In this document: positions 1 to 7,397 of the stretch, piece after piece
Layout of the letters: every line of letters begins with the position of its first letter
How positions within the stretch are numbered: position 1 is the first letter of the stretch
DNA from: Castellaniella sp040276085
Lineage (GTDB): Bacteria; Pseudomonadota; Gammaproteobacteria; Burkholderiales; Burkholderiaceae_B
Reading direction: 5' to 3'
Assembly: GCF_040276085.1 (NCBI RefSeq)
Contig: NZ_JBELOK010000007.1
Coordinates: 62,001-126,000 of the forward strand
DNA: 64,000 bases
Notes under the pieces: model-generated
What the model saw: only the letters and a program-made list of their open reading frames with translations
The model's database searches: none
What the model was told of the DNA's origin: nothing
Made by a program: the position numbers and the translations under genes

Positions 1-819
1 TACGCCCTGGTGGCTCTTGGACTGGCACTGGTCTTCGGGACGATGAAGGTGATCAACCTCACCCACGGAGAGCTCGTTTTGCTGGCGGCGTATGTCGCCT
101 ACACGGTTGAGGCGGGTCTAGGCATCAGCCCCATTTACGCAATCCCCATCGCGCTGGTGGTGGTCAGCCTCTGCTCGGTTGTCGTGTACTGGCTGGTCAA
201 CATGATCCGGGCGGATCGTGAACTAAACTCGCTGATTCTCACCTATGGCGTGGGTGTCATGCTCACCAATGCCATCTTGCTCACCTGGTCTGCCGATGTG
301 CACTCGACCTCTTCCTCGTGGCTGCAGGACGCTGTGGTGCTGGGGCCCTTATACAGCATGCGTGGTGAATTGCTGTTCTTCGTGGTTGCACTGCTGCTGA
401 TGCTGGCGTTGTGGTGGTGGTTGTCACGCAGCTGGTATGGGCGCGCCGTGCGTGCCGTCTCCAGCGACCGGTCTGCGGCCAAGCTGATGGGTATCAACCC
501 GCGTACGACCGAGATCGTCTCTTTCATCGTTGCCGGTATTCTGGCGGCCTTTGCCGGTGTGGCCATTTTCAGCTACGGCGTCATTCAGCCGGCCTTTGGC
601 CATGCGCTGACGATCAAGGCCTTCATCATTACCGTCCTGGCGGGCATTGGTTCGATTCCGGGCGTGCTGATAGGTGGCATGCTGCTGGGGATTGCCGAGG
701 CGTTGACTGTCACCCTGTACAGCTCGGCCTTGCAGGAATTGGTCGGGATGGTGCTGTTCTTGTTGGTGCTGTTTGTCATGCCGAATGGTCTGTTTGGTGC
801 TAAGGCGCGAAGAGGGTGA
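1..819 (+). CDS. livH: Branched-chain amino acid ABC transporter permease LivH, 5'-truncated by window edge
   Basis: Inner-membrane permease of a LIV/HAAT-type ABC importer for branched-chain amino acids or similar organic acids; it pairs with LivM to form the channel. The frame is open from base 1, so the true N-terminus lies outside the window; about 272 residues are visible against roughly 290-310 for the family. The segment GLALVFGTMKVINLTHGE near the start and the C-terminal PNGLFG are characteristic of LivH, and the rest is a run of hydrophobic helices. The stop lies 2 bases before the likely livM start. The real substrate cannot be told from the permease, and the binding protein is not in the window. 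Confidence 0.93.
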   Translation, partial: YALVALGLALVFGTMKVINLTHGELVLLAAYVAYTVEAGLGISPIYAIPIALVVVSLCSVVVYWLVNMIRADRELNSLILTYGVGVMLTNAILLTWSADVHSTSSSWLQDAVVLGPLYSMRGELLFFVVALLLMLALWWWLSRSWYGRAVRAVSSDRSAAKLMGINPRTTEIVSFIVAGILAAFAGVAIFSYGVIQPAFGHALTIKAFIITVLAGIGSIPGVLIGGMLLGIAEALTVTLYSSALQELVGMVLFLLVLFVMPNGLFGAKARRG

Positions 820-821
820 AT

Positions 822-1799
822 ATGAAACGATCAAAATCAGCCCTGCTCGGGGCCGTGCTGGCGTATGGCGCCATTCCGTGGCTTCTGGGAAGCAACAGCT
901 ACGTGATGAGCCTGATTGTGGCAGCCCTAATCATCGGGGGGGTCGCATTGGCCTGGGCCTTGCTGGGCAATCTGGGCGGGATGGTCAGCTTTGGGCATTC
1001 TGCATTTTTCGGGGTTGGTGCCTACGTGTCAGCCTTACTCACCATGAAGGCAGGCATGCCAGTGCTGCCCGCCATGTTGATGGGTGGCGTCGGGGCGGTG
1101 CTGGCCTCCTTGGTGATGCTACCGGTGCTGCGCCTGAAAGGCCCGTATTTTGCTTTGGCAATTCTGGCGTATGCGCACATTTTCCGTATCGTGGCGACGC
1201 AATGGGAATCAGTGACGGGGGGGGCGGGTGGTCTGGCCAGCGTGCCTCAGCTGCCAGTCATTCTGGGTTTGGATCTATCGAGCAAGACAGGCTCCTATGT
1301 GCTTATCCTGACTCTATTGCTGGTGTTCGTGGCAGTTTATCGGTACGTTCGCATTAGCGATTACGGCATTGCCCTGCGTGCCATGCATGGCAGCGAAGAC
1401 GCTACTCGCGTGGTAGGGGTCAACAGTGTGCTGCTCAAGGCCGCGATGCTGTTTGTCTCAGCCTTCATGACGGGGGTCGTCGGAGCCTTCAATGTGCATT
1501 ACATCAACTTTCTCGAGCCTGATTATGCATTCAATGGCATGTGGGTGATGTTGCCCATTGTGGCGGCCATTTTTGGTGGCTACCGCACTATCTCCGGGCC
1601 TATCATCGGTGCTGTGACGGTCTATCTGGTAGATCAGCTTATCTTCAAGAACCTCATGCCGACCGGTCATCAGTTGGTGCTGGGGGTCTTGCTGGTGGTC
1701 ATGATCATTTTCAGCCCTGGTGGTCTGGTGCCGTTGGTGCGCAAGATACCTGGCATACAGCGGATTACAGATGGTTCTACAGGGAGGCAGGCATGCTGA
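822..1799 (+). CDS. livM: Branched-chain amino acid ABC transporter permease LivM
   Basis: Second membrane permease of the importer, 325 residues. It has multiple hydrophobic helices and the family signature VSFGHSAFFGVGAY near residues 53-66, and it ends with a PGGLVP segment like other LivM proteins. I chose ATG 822 because GAGGG lies 6 bases upstream; a GTG at 816 in frame would overlap the livH stop. The 3' end overlaps livG by 7 bases, so translational coupling is likely. Confidence 0.93.
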   Translation: MKRSKSALLGAVLAYGAIPWLLGSNSYVMSLIVAALIIGGVALAWALLGNLGGMVSFGHSAFFGVGAYVSALLTMKAGMPVLPAMLMGGVGAVLASLVMLPVLRLKGPYFALAILAYAHIFRIVATQWESVTGGAGGLASVPQLPVILGLDLSSKTGSYVLILTLLLVFVAVYRYVRISDYGIALRAMHGSEDATRVVGVNSVLLKAAMLFVSAFMTGVVGAFNVHYINFLEPDYAFNGMWVMLPIVAAIFGGYRTISGPIIGAVTVYLVDQLIFKNLMPTGHQLVLGVLLVVMIIFSPGGLVPLVRKIPGIQRITDGSTGRQAC

Positions 1800-2506
1800 A
1801 GCTCGAAAACCTGTCCGTCCGGTTTGGGGGCCTGACTGCGGTCAATGCCGTGAGCCTGGCGGTACATTCGGATGAGGTGGTGGGCCTGGTCGGCCCCAAC
1901 GGGGCTGGGAAGACTACGTTGTTCAATGCCATTTCTGGCCTGGTATCTCCCTCTGATGGGCGCATTCTGTTTGATACGCGCGATATTGTTCGTGCGCCCC
2001 TGCATCGTCGGGCCCGCATGGGCATCGGGCGTACGTTCCAGGTTCCGCAGCCTATGCATGAGTTGACGGTACGAGAGAATTTGATCGTGGCTCAGCGCTT
2101 TGGCACCGGGCATGTCGATCATGCACGGCTCGATGAGGTGCTGGGCTTCACCGGTCTGAATGCCAAGGCCGACCATGATGCAGCCACCGGCCTGGCGCTT
2201 ACCGAACTCAAGGCGCTGGAGGTTGCCAAGGCACTGGCCACCAATCCCAGGCTGCTCATGCTGGACGAAGTGCTGGCGGGGCTTGAGACTGCAGGCAAGC
2301 GCCGTTTCATGAGCATGCTTAAAGATCTGCATGCCAAATTTTCCGTCGGCATCCTGATCATCGAGCACGATATCGAGACCATCAGCAATCTATGCGATCG
2401 GGTGGCGGTACTCAACTTTGGTCAGTTGATCGCCGATGGCACGCCGGCCGACGTCTTCAGAAATCCTGAGGTTATCAAGAGCTACACAGGAGACAGCCAT
2501 GCTTGA
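1793..2506 (+). CDS. livG: ABC transporter ATP-binding protein LivG
   Basis: Cytoplasmic ATPase of the importer, 237 residues, energising LivHM with LivF. Walker A GPNGAGKT is at about residues 37-44. The region that usually carries the LSxGxxx signature reads LALTELKALEVAKALA, and Walker B is followed by DEVLAGL rather than the usual DEP. I recall similar variants in one LivG subfamily, so this is probably subfamily character and not decay. The start ATG 1793 gives MLKLENLSVRFGGL, the normal N-terminus; longer in-frame starts run back into livM. It overlaps livF by 8 bases. Confidence 0.92.
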   Translation: MLKLENLSVRFGGLTAVNAVSLAVHSDEVVGLVGPNGAGKTTLFNAISGLVSPSDGRILFDTRDIVRAPLHRRARMGIGRTFQVPQPMHELTVRENLIVAQRFGTGHVDHARLDEVLGFTGLNAKADHDAATGLALTELKALEVAKALATNPRLLMLDEVLAGLETAGKRRFMSMLKDLHAKFSVGILIIEHDIETISNLCDRVAVLNFGQLIADGTPADVFRNPEVIKSYTGDSHA

Positions 2507-3200
2507 AATTGAGGATGTGCGCGCAGGCTATGGCGTCATCAATGTGCTGTGGGATGTATCCCTATCGGTGCCCCAGGGGCAACTGACCACGATTGTTGGT
2601 CCCAATGGTGCAGGCAAAACCACGCTGCTGCGCGCCATCATGGGACTCATCCCTCTGAGTCATGGCAGTATCACCTTCAAGGGGCAGCCGTTGGGCGGTA
2701 CGTCCACCTGGGATCTGCTTGGGCGCGGAATCGCAATGATCCCCGAGGGGCGGATGGTGTTCAAGGATATGTCCATCGAGGAGAACCTGATGTTGGGTGC
2801 CTATCCCAAATCCAGGCGTGCCGGAGCCAGGGCCAATTGTGAGAAGGCCTATGCCCTGTTTCCACAGCTGAAAGAGCGTCGTACTCAGTTGGCGGGCACC
2901 TTGTCTGGTGGTGAGGCCCAGATGCTCGCCATGGGACGCGGCCTGATGTCTGACCCGGATCTGCTGATCATCGACGAACCGTCCCTGGGCCTGGCGCCAG
3001 TGATTGTCAGCGAACTCTTCAATGTCCTCACCGAGCTGAAGAAGGAGGGGCGCACCATCGTGCTGGTCGAGCAGAACACACACAAGGCGGTGGGCGTGGC
3101 CGATCACGTCCATCTGATGCAGGGCGGGAAGATCCAGTTTTCCCAGGCTGCTGCGGATGTCAACATCGAGGCATTGCATGAACTCTACTTTGCCCGCTGA
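2499..3200 (+). CDS. livF: ABC transporter ATP-binding protein LivF
   Basis: Second ATPase of the importer, 233 residues. Walker A GPNGAGKT, signature LSGGEAQM, Walker B LLIIDEPSLGL and the switch histidine region (here VEQN) are all in place, and the C-terminus ALHELYF is typical of LivF. The start ATG 2499 overlaps the livG stop. The stop lies inside the next gene, whose start is 23 bases upstream, so the thioesterase is likely translated from the same mRNA. Confidence 0.94.
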   Translation: MLEIEDVRAGYGVINVLWDVSLSVPQGQLTTIVGPNGAGKTTLLRAIMGLIPLSHGSITFKGQPLGGTSTWDLLGRGIAMIPEGRMVFKDMSIEENLMLGAYPKSRRAGARANCEKAYALFPQLKERRTQLAGTLSGGEAQMLAMGRGLMSDPDLLIIDEPSLGLAPVIVSELFNVLTELKKEGRTIVLVEQNTHKAVGVADHVHLMQGGKIQFSQAAADVNIEALHELYFAR

Positions 3201-3606
3201 ACTGGCCCAGATGCTCAGCGATGGCGCCATCGGCGCCGGCTTTGCCGCGCAGACCGGCTGCCGGATCGTCGCCTGGAAAGACGGCTACGCTGAACTTGAG
3301 CTGGATATCGAAGCGCGCCACCTGAACCGTGGCGGAACTGTCCACGGCGGTGTGCTGGCCACGCTCATCGACGTCACCGGTGCCTTGGCTGGGCTGTATA
3401 CCGGCTCGCTCGAGCACCAGCGCAAGGCTGTCACCCTGTCGTTGAACATCAGCTACACGGGGCAGGTGTCCGCCGGCAGATTGCGCGCGCGGGGCAAGGT
3501 GCAGTCCGCTGGACGCAGTGTGTTCTTTTCCCGGACCGAGGTCTTCGATGACGAAGGCCGTCCGATCGCTCACGGGGATGCCGTCAATCGCTACCGCCAG
3601 GGGTAG
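3178..3606 (+). CDS. PaaI-family hotdog-fold acyl-CoA thioesterase
   Basis: A small (142-residue) hotdog-fold protein of the PaaI/YdiI type, expected to hydrolyse a CoA thioester in the cytoplasm. The motif HLNRGGTVHGGVLATLID (HGG with a nearby Asp) is the family's active-site region, followed by the SLNISYTGQVSAGRL strand pair. ATG 3178 was chosen because it begins the conserved part and is coupled to livF by overlap. Placement between an amino-acid-type importer and an electron transfer flavoprotein suggests it releases or polices acyl-CoA intermediates in the same pathway; the substrate is unknown. Confidence 0.85.
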   Translation: MNSTLPAELAQMLSDGAIGAGFAAQTGCRIVAWKDGYAELELDIEARHLNRGGTVHGGVLATLIDVTGALAGLYTGSLEHQRKAVTLSLNISYTGQVSAGRLRARGKVQSAGRSVFFSRTEVFDDEGRPIAHGDAVNRYRQG

Positions 3607-3649
3607 CTAAGGCACTCCGTTCCATATGTCTTCTACGAGGGAATAGTCT

Positions 3650-4402
3650 GTGAATATTTTGGTGCCCGTCAAGCGGGTGGTGGATTTCAACGTTAAGGTG
3701 CGCATCAAGGGTGATGGCACCGGGGTCGATCTTTCCAGCGTCAAGATGGCCATGAACCCGTTCGACGAGATCGCCGTGGAAGAGGCCGTGCGCCTCAAAG
3801 AAGCGGGGTTGGTTGACGAGGTCATCGTCGTCAGCTGCGGCGTGCCGGCATGCCAGGAAACCCTGCGTACCGCCCTGGCCATGGGAGCTGATCGCGGCAT
3901 TCTGGTGCAGACCGACGCCGAATTGCAGCCGCTGGCCATCGCCCGCCTGCTGAAGGCTGTGTGTCAGCAAGAGCCTGTTGACCTGGTGATCTGCGGCAAG
4001 CAGGCCATCGACGACGACGCCGGGCAGACCGGGCAAATGCTGGCCGCCTTAATGGGCTGGCCGCAGGCCACGTTTGCCTCGCGGGTGGCGGTGGCCGACG
4101 GCCGCGCCACCGTCACCCGAGAAGTGGATGGTGGACTGGAAATGCTCGAACTGACCTTGCCGGCGGTGATCACCACGGACCTGCGCCTGAATCAGCCGCG
4201 CTACGTGACTCTGCCCAACATAATGAAGGCCAAGAAGAAGCCATTGACCACCCTGACACCTGACGGGTTGGGGGTCTCGGTGCAGTCCCGGCTGACCGTC
4301 CTGCAGGTGGCAGAGCCCGCCGCGCGCAGTGCGGGAATCCGGGTGACCGACGTTGCCCAGTTGGTCGATCGACTCAAGAATGAAGCTAAGGTAATCGCAT
4401 GA
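3650..4402 (+). CDS. etfB: Electron transfer flavoprotein beta subunit
   Basis: Beta subunit (250 residues) of the heterodimeric ETF that takes electrons from acyl-CoA and related dehydrogenases. It opens with MNILVPVKRVVDFNVKVRIK and contains CGKQAIDDDAGQTGQ, the AMP/FAD-contacting loop, and the LRLNQPRYVTLPNIMKAKKK segment (the recognition-loop area of EtfB). The start is GTG 3650 with GAGGG about 9 bases upstream. The stop overlaps etfA by 4 bases (ATGA), as expected for equimolar subunits. Confidence 0.96.
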   Translation: MNILVPVKRVVDFNVKVRIKGDGTGVDLSSVKMAMNPFDEIAVEEAVRLKEAGLVDEVIVVSCGVPACQETLRTALAMGADRGILVQTDAELQPLAIARLLKAVCQQEPVDLVICGKQAIDDDAGQTGQMLAALMGWPQATFASRVAVADGRATVTREVDGGLEMLELTLPAVITTDLRLNQPRYVTLPNIMKAKKKPLTTLTPDGLGVSVQSRLTVLQVAEPAARSAGIRVTDVAQLVDRLKNEAKVIA

Positions 4403-5334
4403 CAGTTCTCGTCCTTGCCGAACATAATCACCAACGCCTGGGCGCTGCAACTTTCAACGTCGTGGCAGCTGCCGCAAGGCTGGGCGAAGATGTCCATGTG
4501 CTGGTGGCGGGTGCGGATTGCCGGGCAGCCGCCGAGCAAGCCAGTCTGCTGGCGGGTGTCTCGCGCGTCCTGCTGGTCGATGCGCCGCACTACCAGGATC
4601 AACTGGCAGAAAACCTGGCCGCCTTGATCCTGGCGCATGCGCAGGGTTATGGAGCCATCCTTGCGGCAGCCTCCCCGGTCGGAAAGAGCACCTTGCCCCG
4701 GGTGGCGGCCTTGCTGGGCGTGGCACAGATTTCGGATGTGGTTGCCATCGAGGATGCCGAGACGTTCGTGCGTCCCATCTATGCCGGCAACGCACTGGCA
4801 CGGGTGCGCAGCACCGATGCCGTCAAGGTGATGACGATCCGCACGACCGCCTTTGATGCTGCGGCAGCCAGCGGGTCAGCGGCGATCGAGGCCGTTGCGG
4901 CCGAGCCTGACCTGGGCCTGGTGCGACTGATGGGCCGTGAGTTGACGTCCAGTGACCGCCCGGATCTGGGCGCCGCCGCCGTCATCGTTTCCGGAGGGCG
5001 CGGCCTGGGCAGCGCAGAGCAATACCAGCAGGTTCTCGAACCGCTGGCCAATCGCCTGGGCGCTGCGTTGGGTGCCTCGCGTGCGGCGGTGGATGCCGGC
5101 TTCGCGCCCAACGATTACCAGGTGGGGCAGACCGGCAAGATCGTCGCGCCGCAACTGTACCTCGCCGTGGGGATCTCCGGGGCAATCCAGCATCTGGCTG
5201 GCATGAAAGACTCCAAAGTGATCGTGGCCATCAACAAGGACCCCGAGGCGCCCATCTTCGGTGTCGCTGATTATGGGTTGGTGGCAGACCTGTTTACCGC
5301 AGTGCCGGAACTGGTGCAGGCGCTTGCTGAATAG
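4399..5334 (+). CDS. etfA: Electron transfer flavoprotein alpha subunit
   Basis: FAD-carrying alpha subunit, 311 residues. The C-terminal FAD domain shows SGGRGLGS, then GQTGKIVAPQLYLAVGISGA and VAINKDPEAPIFGVADYG, all family hallmarks. It is coupled to etfB by an ATGA overlap. It is the last intact gene of the plus-strand block that begins with the liv genes. No acyl-CoA dehydrogenase or ETF-quinone oxidoreductase is nearby. The next gene is convergent and broken, and its remains end 6 bases after this stop. Confidence 0.96.
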   Translation: MTVLVLAEHNHQRLGAATFNVVAAAARLGEDVHVLVAGADCRAAAEQASLLAGVSRVLLVDAPHYQDQLAENLAALILAHAQGYGAILAAASPVGKSTLPRVAALLGVAQISDVVAIEDAETFVRPIYAGNALARVRSTDAVKVMTIRTTAFDAAAASGSAAIEAVAAEPDLGLVRLMGRELTSSDRPDLGAAAVIVSGGRGLGSAEQYQQVLEPLANRLGAALGASRAAVDAGFAPNDYQVGQTGKIVAPQLYLAVGISGAIQHLAGMKDSKVIVAINKDPEAPIFGVADYGLVADLFTAVPELVQALAE

Positions 5335-5339
5335 GGGCC

Positions 5340-6162
5340 TCACGGCTTCAGCATGCGGGCCAAATCTGCATAGCTGACGGCAGCTTCCCTAAAGGTGAAC
5401 GTCCCGCCGGTCAGACATCTCCTAGCCGGCCCGCAGGAATGCCCCCAGGGCCGCCCGGCTGAGCGCGCTGCCGACACTGATGCGCTTGACGCCCATGTCC
5501 GAAAGCGCGTCGGCCGAGAGGTTCATGTCCGGCGACCCCATCAGCACATTGACGGGCAGGTCCACCGATTGCACGACAGTGACGATCTCTTCCCGCGTCC
5601 GCAACCCCGGCGCATAGAGCACGTCGGCACCGGCCTCCTGATAGTCCTACAGGCGGCGGATCGTATCCGCCAGATCCTGGCGCCCGTGCAGGTGGTTCTC
5701 AGCCCGGGCCGTCAGCATGAAGGGATAGGGCAGGGATCGCACTGCTGCGACCGCCGCCGTCACCCGGTTGACCGCCTGTGCCAGCTCGTAGATCGGCTCG
5801 TCCGCGCGGCCGGTCGCGTCTTCGATGGAGGCATCCACTGTCCCCGCCTGAGCCGTCAGACGTTAGGTTTCCGCTACGTCATCTGAGGTGTCCGCATAGC
5901 CGCTCTCCATGTCCGCGCTGACGGGCAGGTCGGTAGCTGCTGCCAGTTCGGCCACATGCGCCAGCATCTTGTCCCGGCTGACCCCAGAGTCCGGGACGCC
6001 CAGGGTATAAGCGTAGCCGGCACTGGTCGTGACCAGAGCTTGAAAGCCCATGCCCGCCAGCATCCGCGCCGTGCCGATGTCCCACGGGTTGGGGATGATG
6101 AAGGCCCGGTCGGCGTAGCGCAGGGCGCGGAAGATTTCGGCTTTTTGGGGGAGGATGGGCAT
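5340..6162 (-). pseudogene. Broken isocitrate lyase/phosphoenolpyruvate mutase-family gene
   Basis: Read on the minus strand from ATG 6162, one frame gives a protein of the isocitrate lyase/PEP mutase superfamily: RAFIIPNPWDIGTARML, LPVSADMESGYAD (metal-site region), then SIEDATG and GVKRISVGSALSRAALGAF. That frame is cut by TAA at 5863-5865, TAG at 5647-5649 and TAG at 5422-5424. After the last, the homologous C-terminus (TFTFREAAVSYADLARMLKP, stop at 5340-5342) continues in another frame, which needs a one-base change around 5403-5412, where a G run occurs. The full span would encode about 274 residues, close to family length, so loss is recent and by point mutation. The exact original substrate is unknown. 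Confidence 0.88.
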
Positions 6163-6261
6163 GACGGTGTTTGGTGAGGGATGCTGGCGGCTGGATCAGG
6201 CGGGGTATTCGGACGTCGGCTCCGCTGATAACAAGGAACCTCCGCTTGCCGATCATTATGT

Positions 6262-6423
6262 CTACGTTCGGCCGCGGCCGAAAATCAGGGAGACGACAAA
6301 TAGCACGATAAAAATCAGAAACAATACTTTTGCGATACTGGCTGCCATTCCGGCAATCCCAAAAAATCCCAAAAAGCCTGCTATCAGAGCAATAATTAAA
6401 AAAACCAGTGCGTAATGCAGCAT
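6262..6423 (-). CDS. DUF1328 (YtjA-type) small membrane protein
   Basis: A 53-residue, almost wholly hydrophobic protein starting MLHYALVFLIIALIAGFLGF and containing GIAGMAASIAKVLF, the pattern of the DUF1328 family; two membrane segments are likely. GGGAAG lies a few bases before ATG 6423. It is 61 bases downstream of the OsmB-like gene on the same strand and is probably co-transcribed. Homologues are widespread and often stress-associated; molecular function is not known. A 16-bp palindrome (6267-6282) falls within its last codons. Confidence 0.88.
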   Translation of the reverse strand: MLHYALVFLIIALIAGFLGFFGIAGMAASIAKVLFLIFIVLFVVSLIFGRGRT

Positions 6424-6484
6424 ATCTCTTCCCCAAAAATTAAGACAAATTTTGATTCAGATGATGGCTTTTTAAGCGTGCTGT

Positions 6485-6700
6485 TTATTTAGTGGCTTCG
6501 TGCCCGATTACGCCGCCAATGGCAGCTCCGCCCAGCGTGCCGATGGTGCTGCCACCGGTCAGGATGGCGCCACCGGCAGCCCCGACCCCCGCACCAATGG
6601 CGGTGTTTTTTCCCTGTTCGGACATCCCGCTGCAAGCGCCTAGGCTAAGCAGCAAACCAGCAATCGCAATATGACTCGAAATTCGTGTCCATGTTTTCAT
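6485..6700 (-). CDS. osmB: OsmB-like glycine-zipper lipoprotein
   Basis: A 71-residue lipoprotein: signal peptide with lipobox LGAC (lipidated Cys23), then a short linker and a glycine-zipper segment (NTAIGAGVGAAGGAIL and IGTLGGAAIGGVIGHE). Both length and sequence resemble E. coli OsmB, an osmotically and stationary-phase induced lipoprotein. A strong GGAGG sits 7 bases before ATG 6700. The role in the envelope is not established for the family. It probably leads a two-gene unit with the DUF1328 gene. Confidence 0.85.
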   Translation of the reverse strand: MKTWTRISSHIAIAGLLLSLGACSGMSEQGKNTAIGAGVGAAGGAILTGGSTIGTLGGAAIGGVIGHEATK

Positions 6701-6726
6701 GCTGAACCTCCGTATTGATGGATTTT

Positions 6727-6756
6727 GATTCGGGTAAATTGATTTACGCTTGAATC
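6727..6756. repeat. Imperfect inverted repeat upstream of the OsmB-like gene
   Basis: GATTC (6727-6731) and GTAAA (6734-6738) are mirrored by TTTAC (6743-6747) and GAATC (6752-6756) around a TTGA centre. It lies 27-56 bases before the OsmB-like start codon, so it is either an operator or a 5'UTR hairpin. No U-run follows it. Confidence 0.4.
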
Positions 6757-6957
6757 TCGTTGGCTTGCAATTACGGTAACACGGGCATCATGGTTATTAA
6801 TACCCCGTTTCATTGCAAACTTGGGAAGTTGTAACAATTGAGGGATTATTGCTGGATGAAGAAAACCAGGCTTAGCCGTGTCAGGTGCGGGACAGACTGG
6901 CATGTCTGGATACCTACGTCTTGATACAAATCAGCAGTACTTTTCAACCCACCAGAG

Positions 6958-6980
6958 AAGCTGAAATCGCCCTTCAGCTT
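6958..6980. repeat. 8-bp perfect hairpin upstream of the lod operon
   Basis: AAGCTGAA (6958-6965) and TTCAGCTT (6973-6980) form a perfect stem with a 7-base loop. It has no following T-run, so it is not a standard terminator; it could be an operator or transcript structure 115 bases ahead of the small Tat-protein gene. Confidence 0.4.
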
Positions 6981-7095
6981 TCAGTCTGGTGCCGACAGGC
7001 TTCAAAGGTTCCGCCTGATCTGCGATAACATTGGTTGAAGTCCATACTATCCATACCTATTGGACTGTCGTTGTTGCCAACACAGGAGGTTCAGG

Positions 7096-7386
7096 ATGAA
7101 CAGTAGACGCAGAACGTTTATGCAGGTGTGCGCAGGTGCGGCCGGGGTATCGCTGGTGCCAGGAATGGCAGCGGCCTGGCCTGAAGGCCGATTGATGCCG
7201 GTTTTGGCAGACAGCAGCCCTGATCAGGTGGAAAAATCCATCAAAGCCGGGTTTGGGGGAGGCTTCACGGTGTATCAGCAGGCCCGGGGCAAGGGCACCA
7301 TACAGGCCACCATTGGCCATGGCAGCCGTCGTTATGTCGTGGTATCCAATAACCTGCTCGATTGGGCCGTCGTGTCCAGCAAATGA
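7096..7386 (+). CDS. Small Tat-signal protein preceding LodA
   Basis: A 96-residue protein with a twin-arginine signal: the N-terminus MNSRRRTFMQVCAGAAGVSL fits the RRxFM pattern, followed by a hydrophobic stretch and a likely AxA cleavage site before WPEG. The mature part is only about 70 residues. AGGAGG lies 6 bases before ATG 7096, a much better start than the upstream in-frame ATG 7060. The stop overlaps an in-frame alternative start of lodA, and the likely lodA start is 11 bases on. I do not recognise the mature domain. Its position suggests a role in export, maturation or electron transfer for LodA. Confidence 0.75.
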   Translation: MNSRRRTFMQVCAGAAGVSLVPGMAAAWPEGRLMPVLADSSPDQVEKSIKAGFGGGFTVYQQARGKGTIQATIGHGSRRYVVVSNNLLDWAVVSSK

Positions 7387-7397
7387 TTGAGGGGCTT

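Larger units (their letters stand above)
6701..7095. other. Intergenic region between divergent OsmB-like and Tat-protein genes
   Basis: About 395 bases with no convincing gene. It must hold the promoters of both divergent units. I see the inverted repeat at 6727-6756 and a hairpin at 6958-6980, but no clear -35/-10 pair. A 68-codon minus-strand open frame at 6697-6903 has no start signal and no coding character. Confidence 0.6.

Noticed and set aside
5395..5886. A 163-codon plus-strand frame across the broken mutase gene
   Set aside because: The minus reading shows clear homology over the whole span; the plus reading is only its complement.
6697..6903. A 68-codon minus-strand frame upstream of the OsmB-like gene
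   Set aside because: Lacks a ribosome-binding site and any domain, and covers the OsmB-like promoter region.
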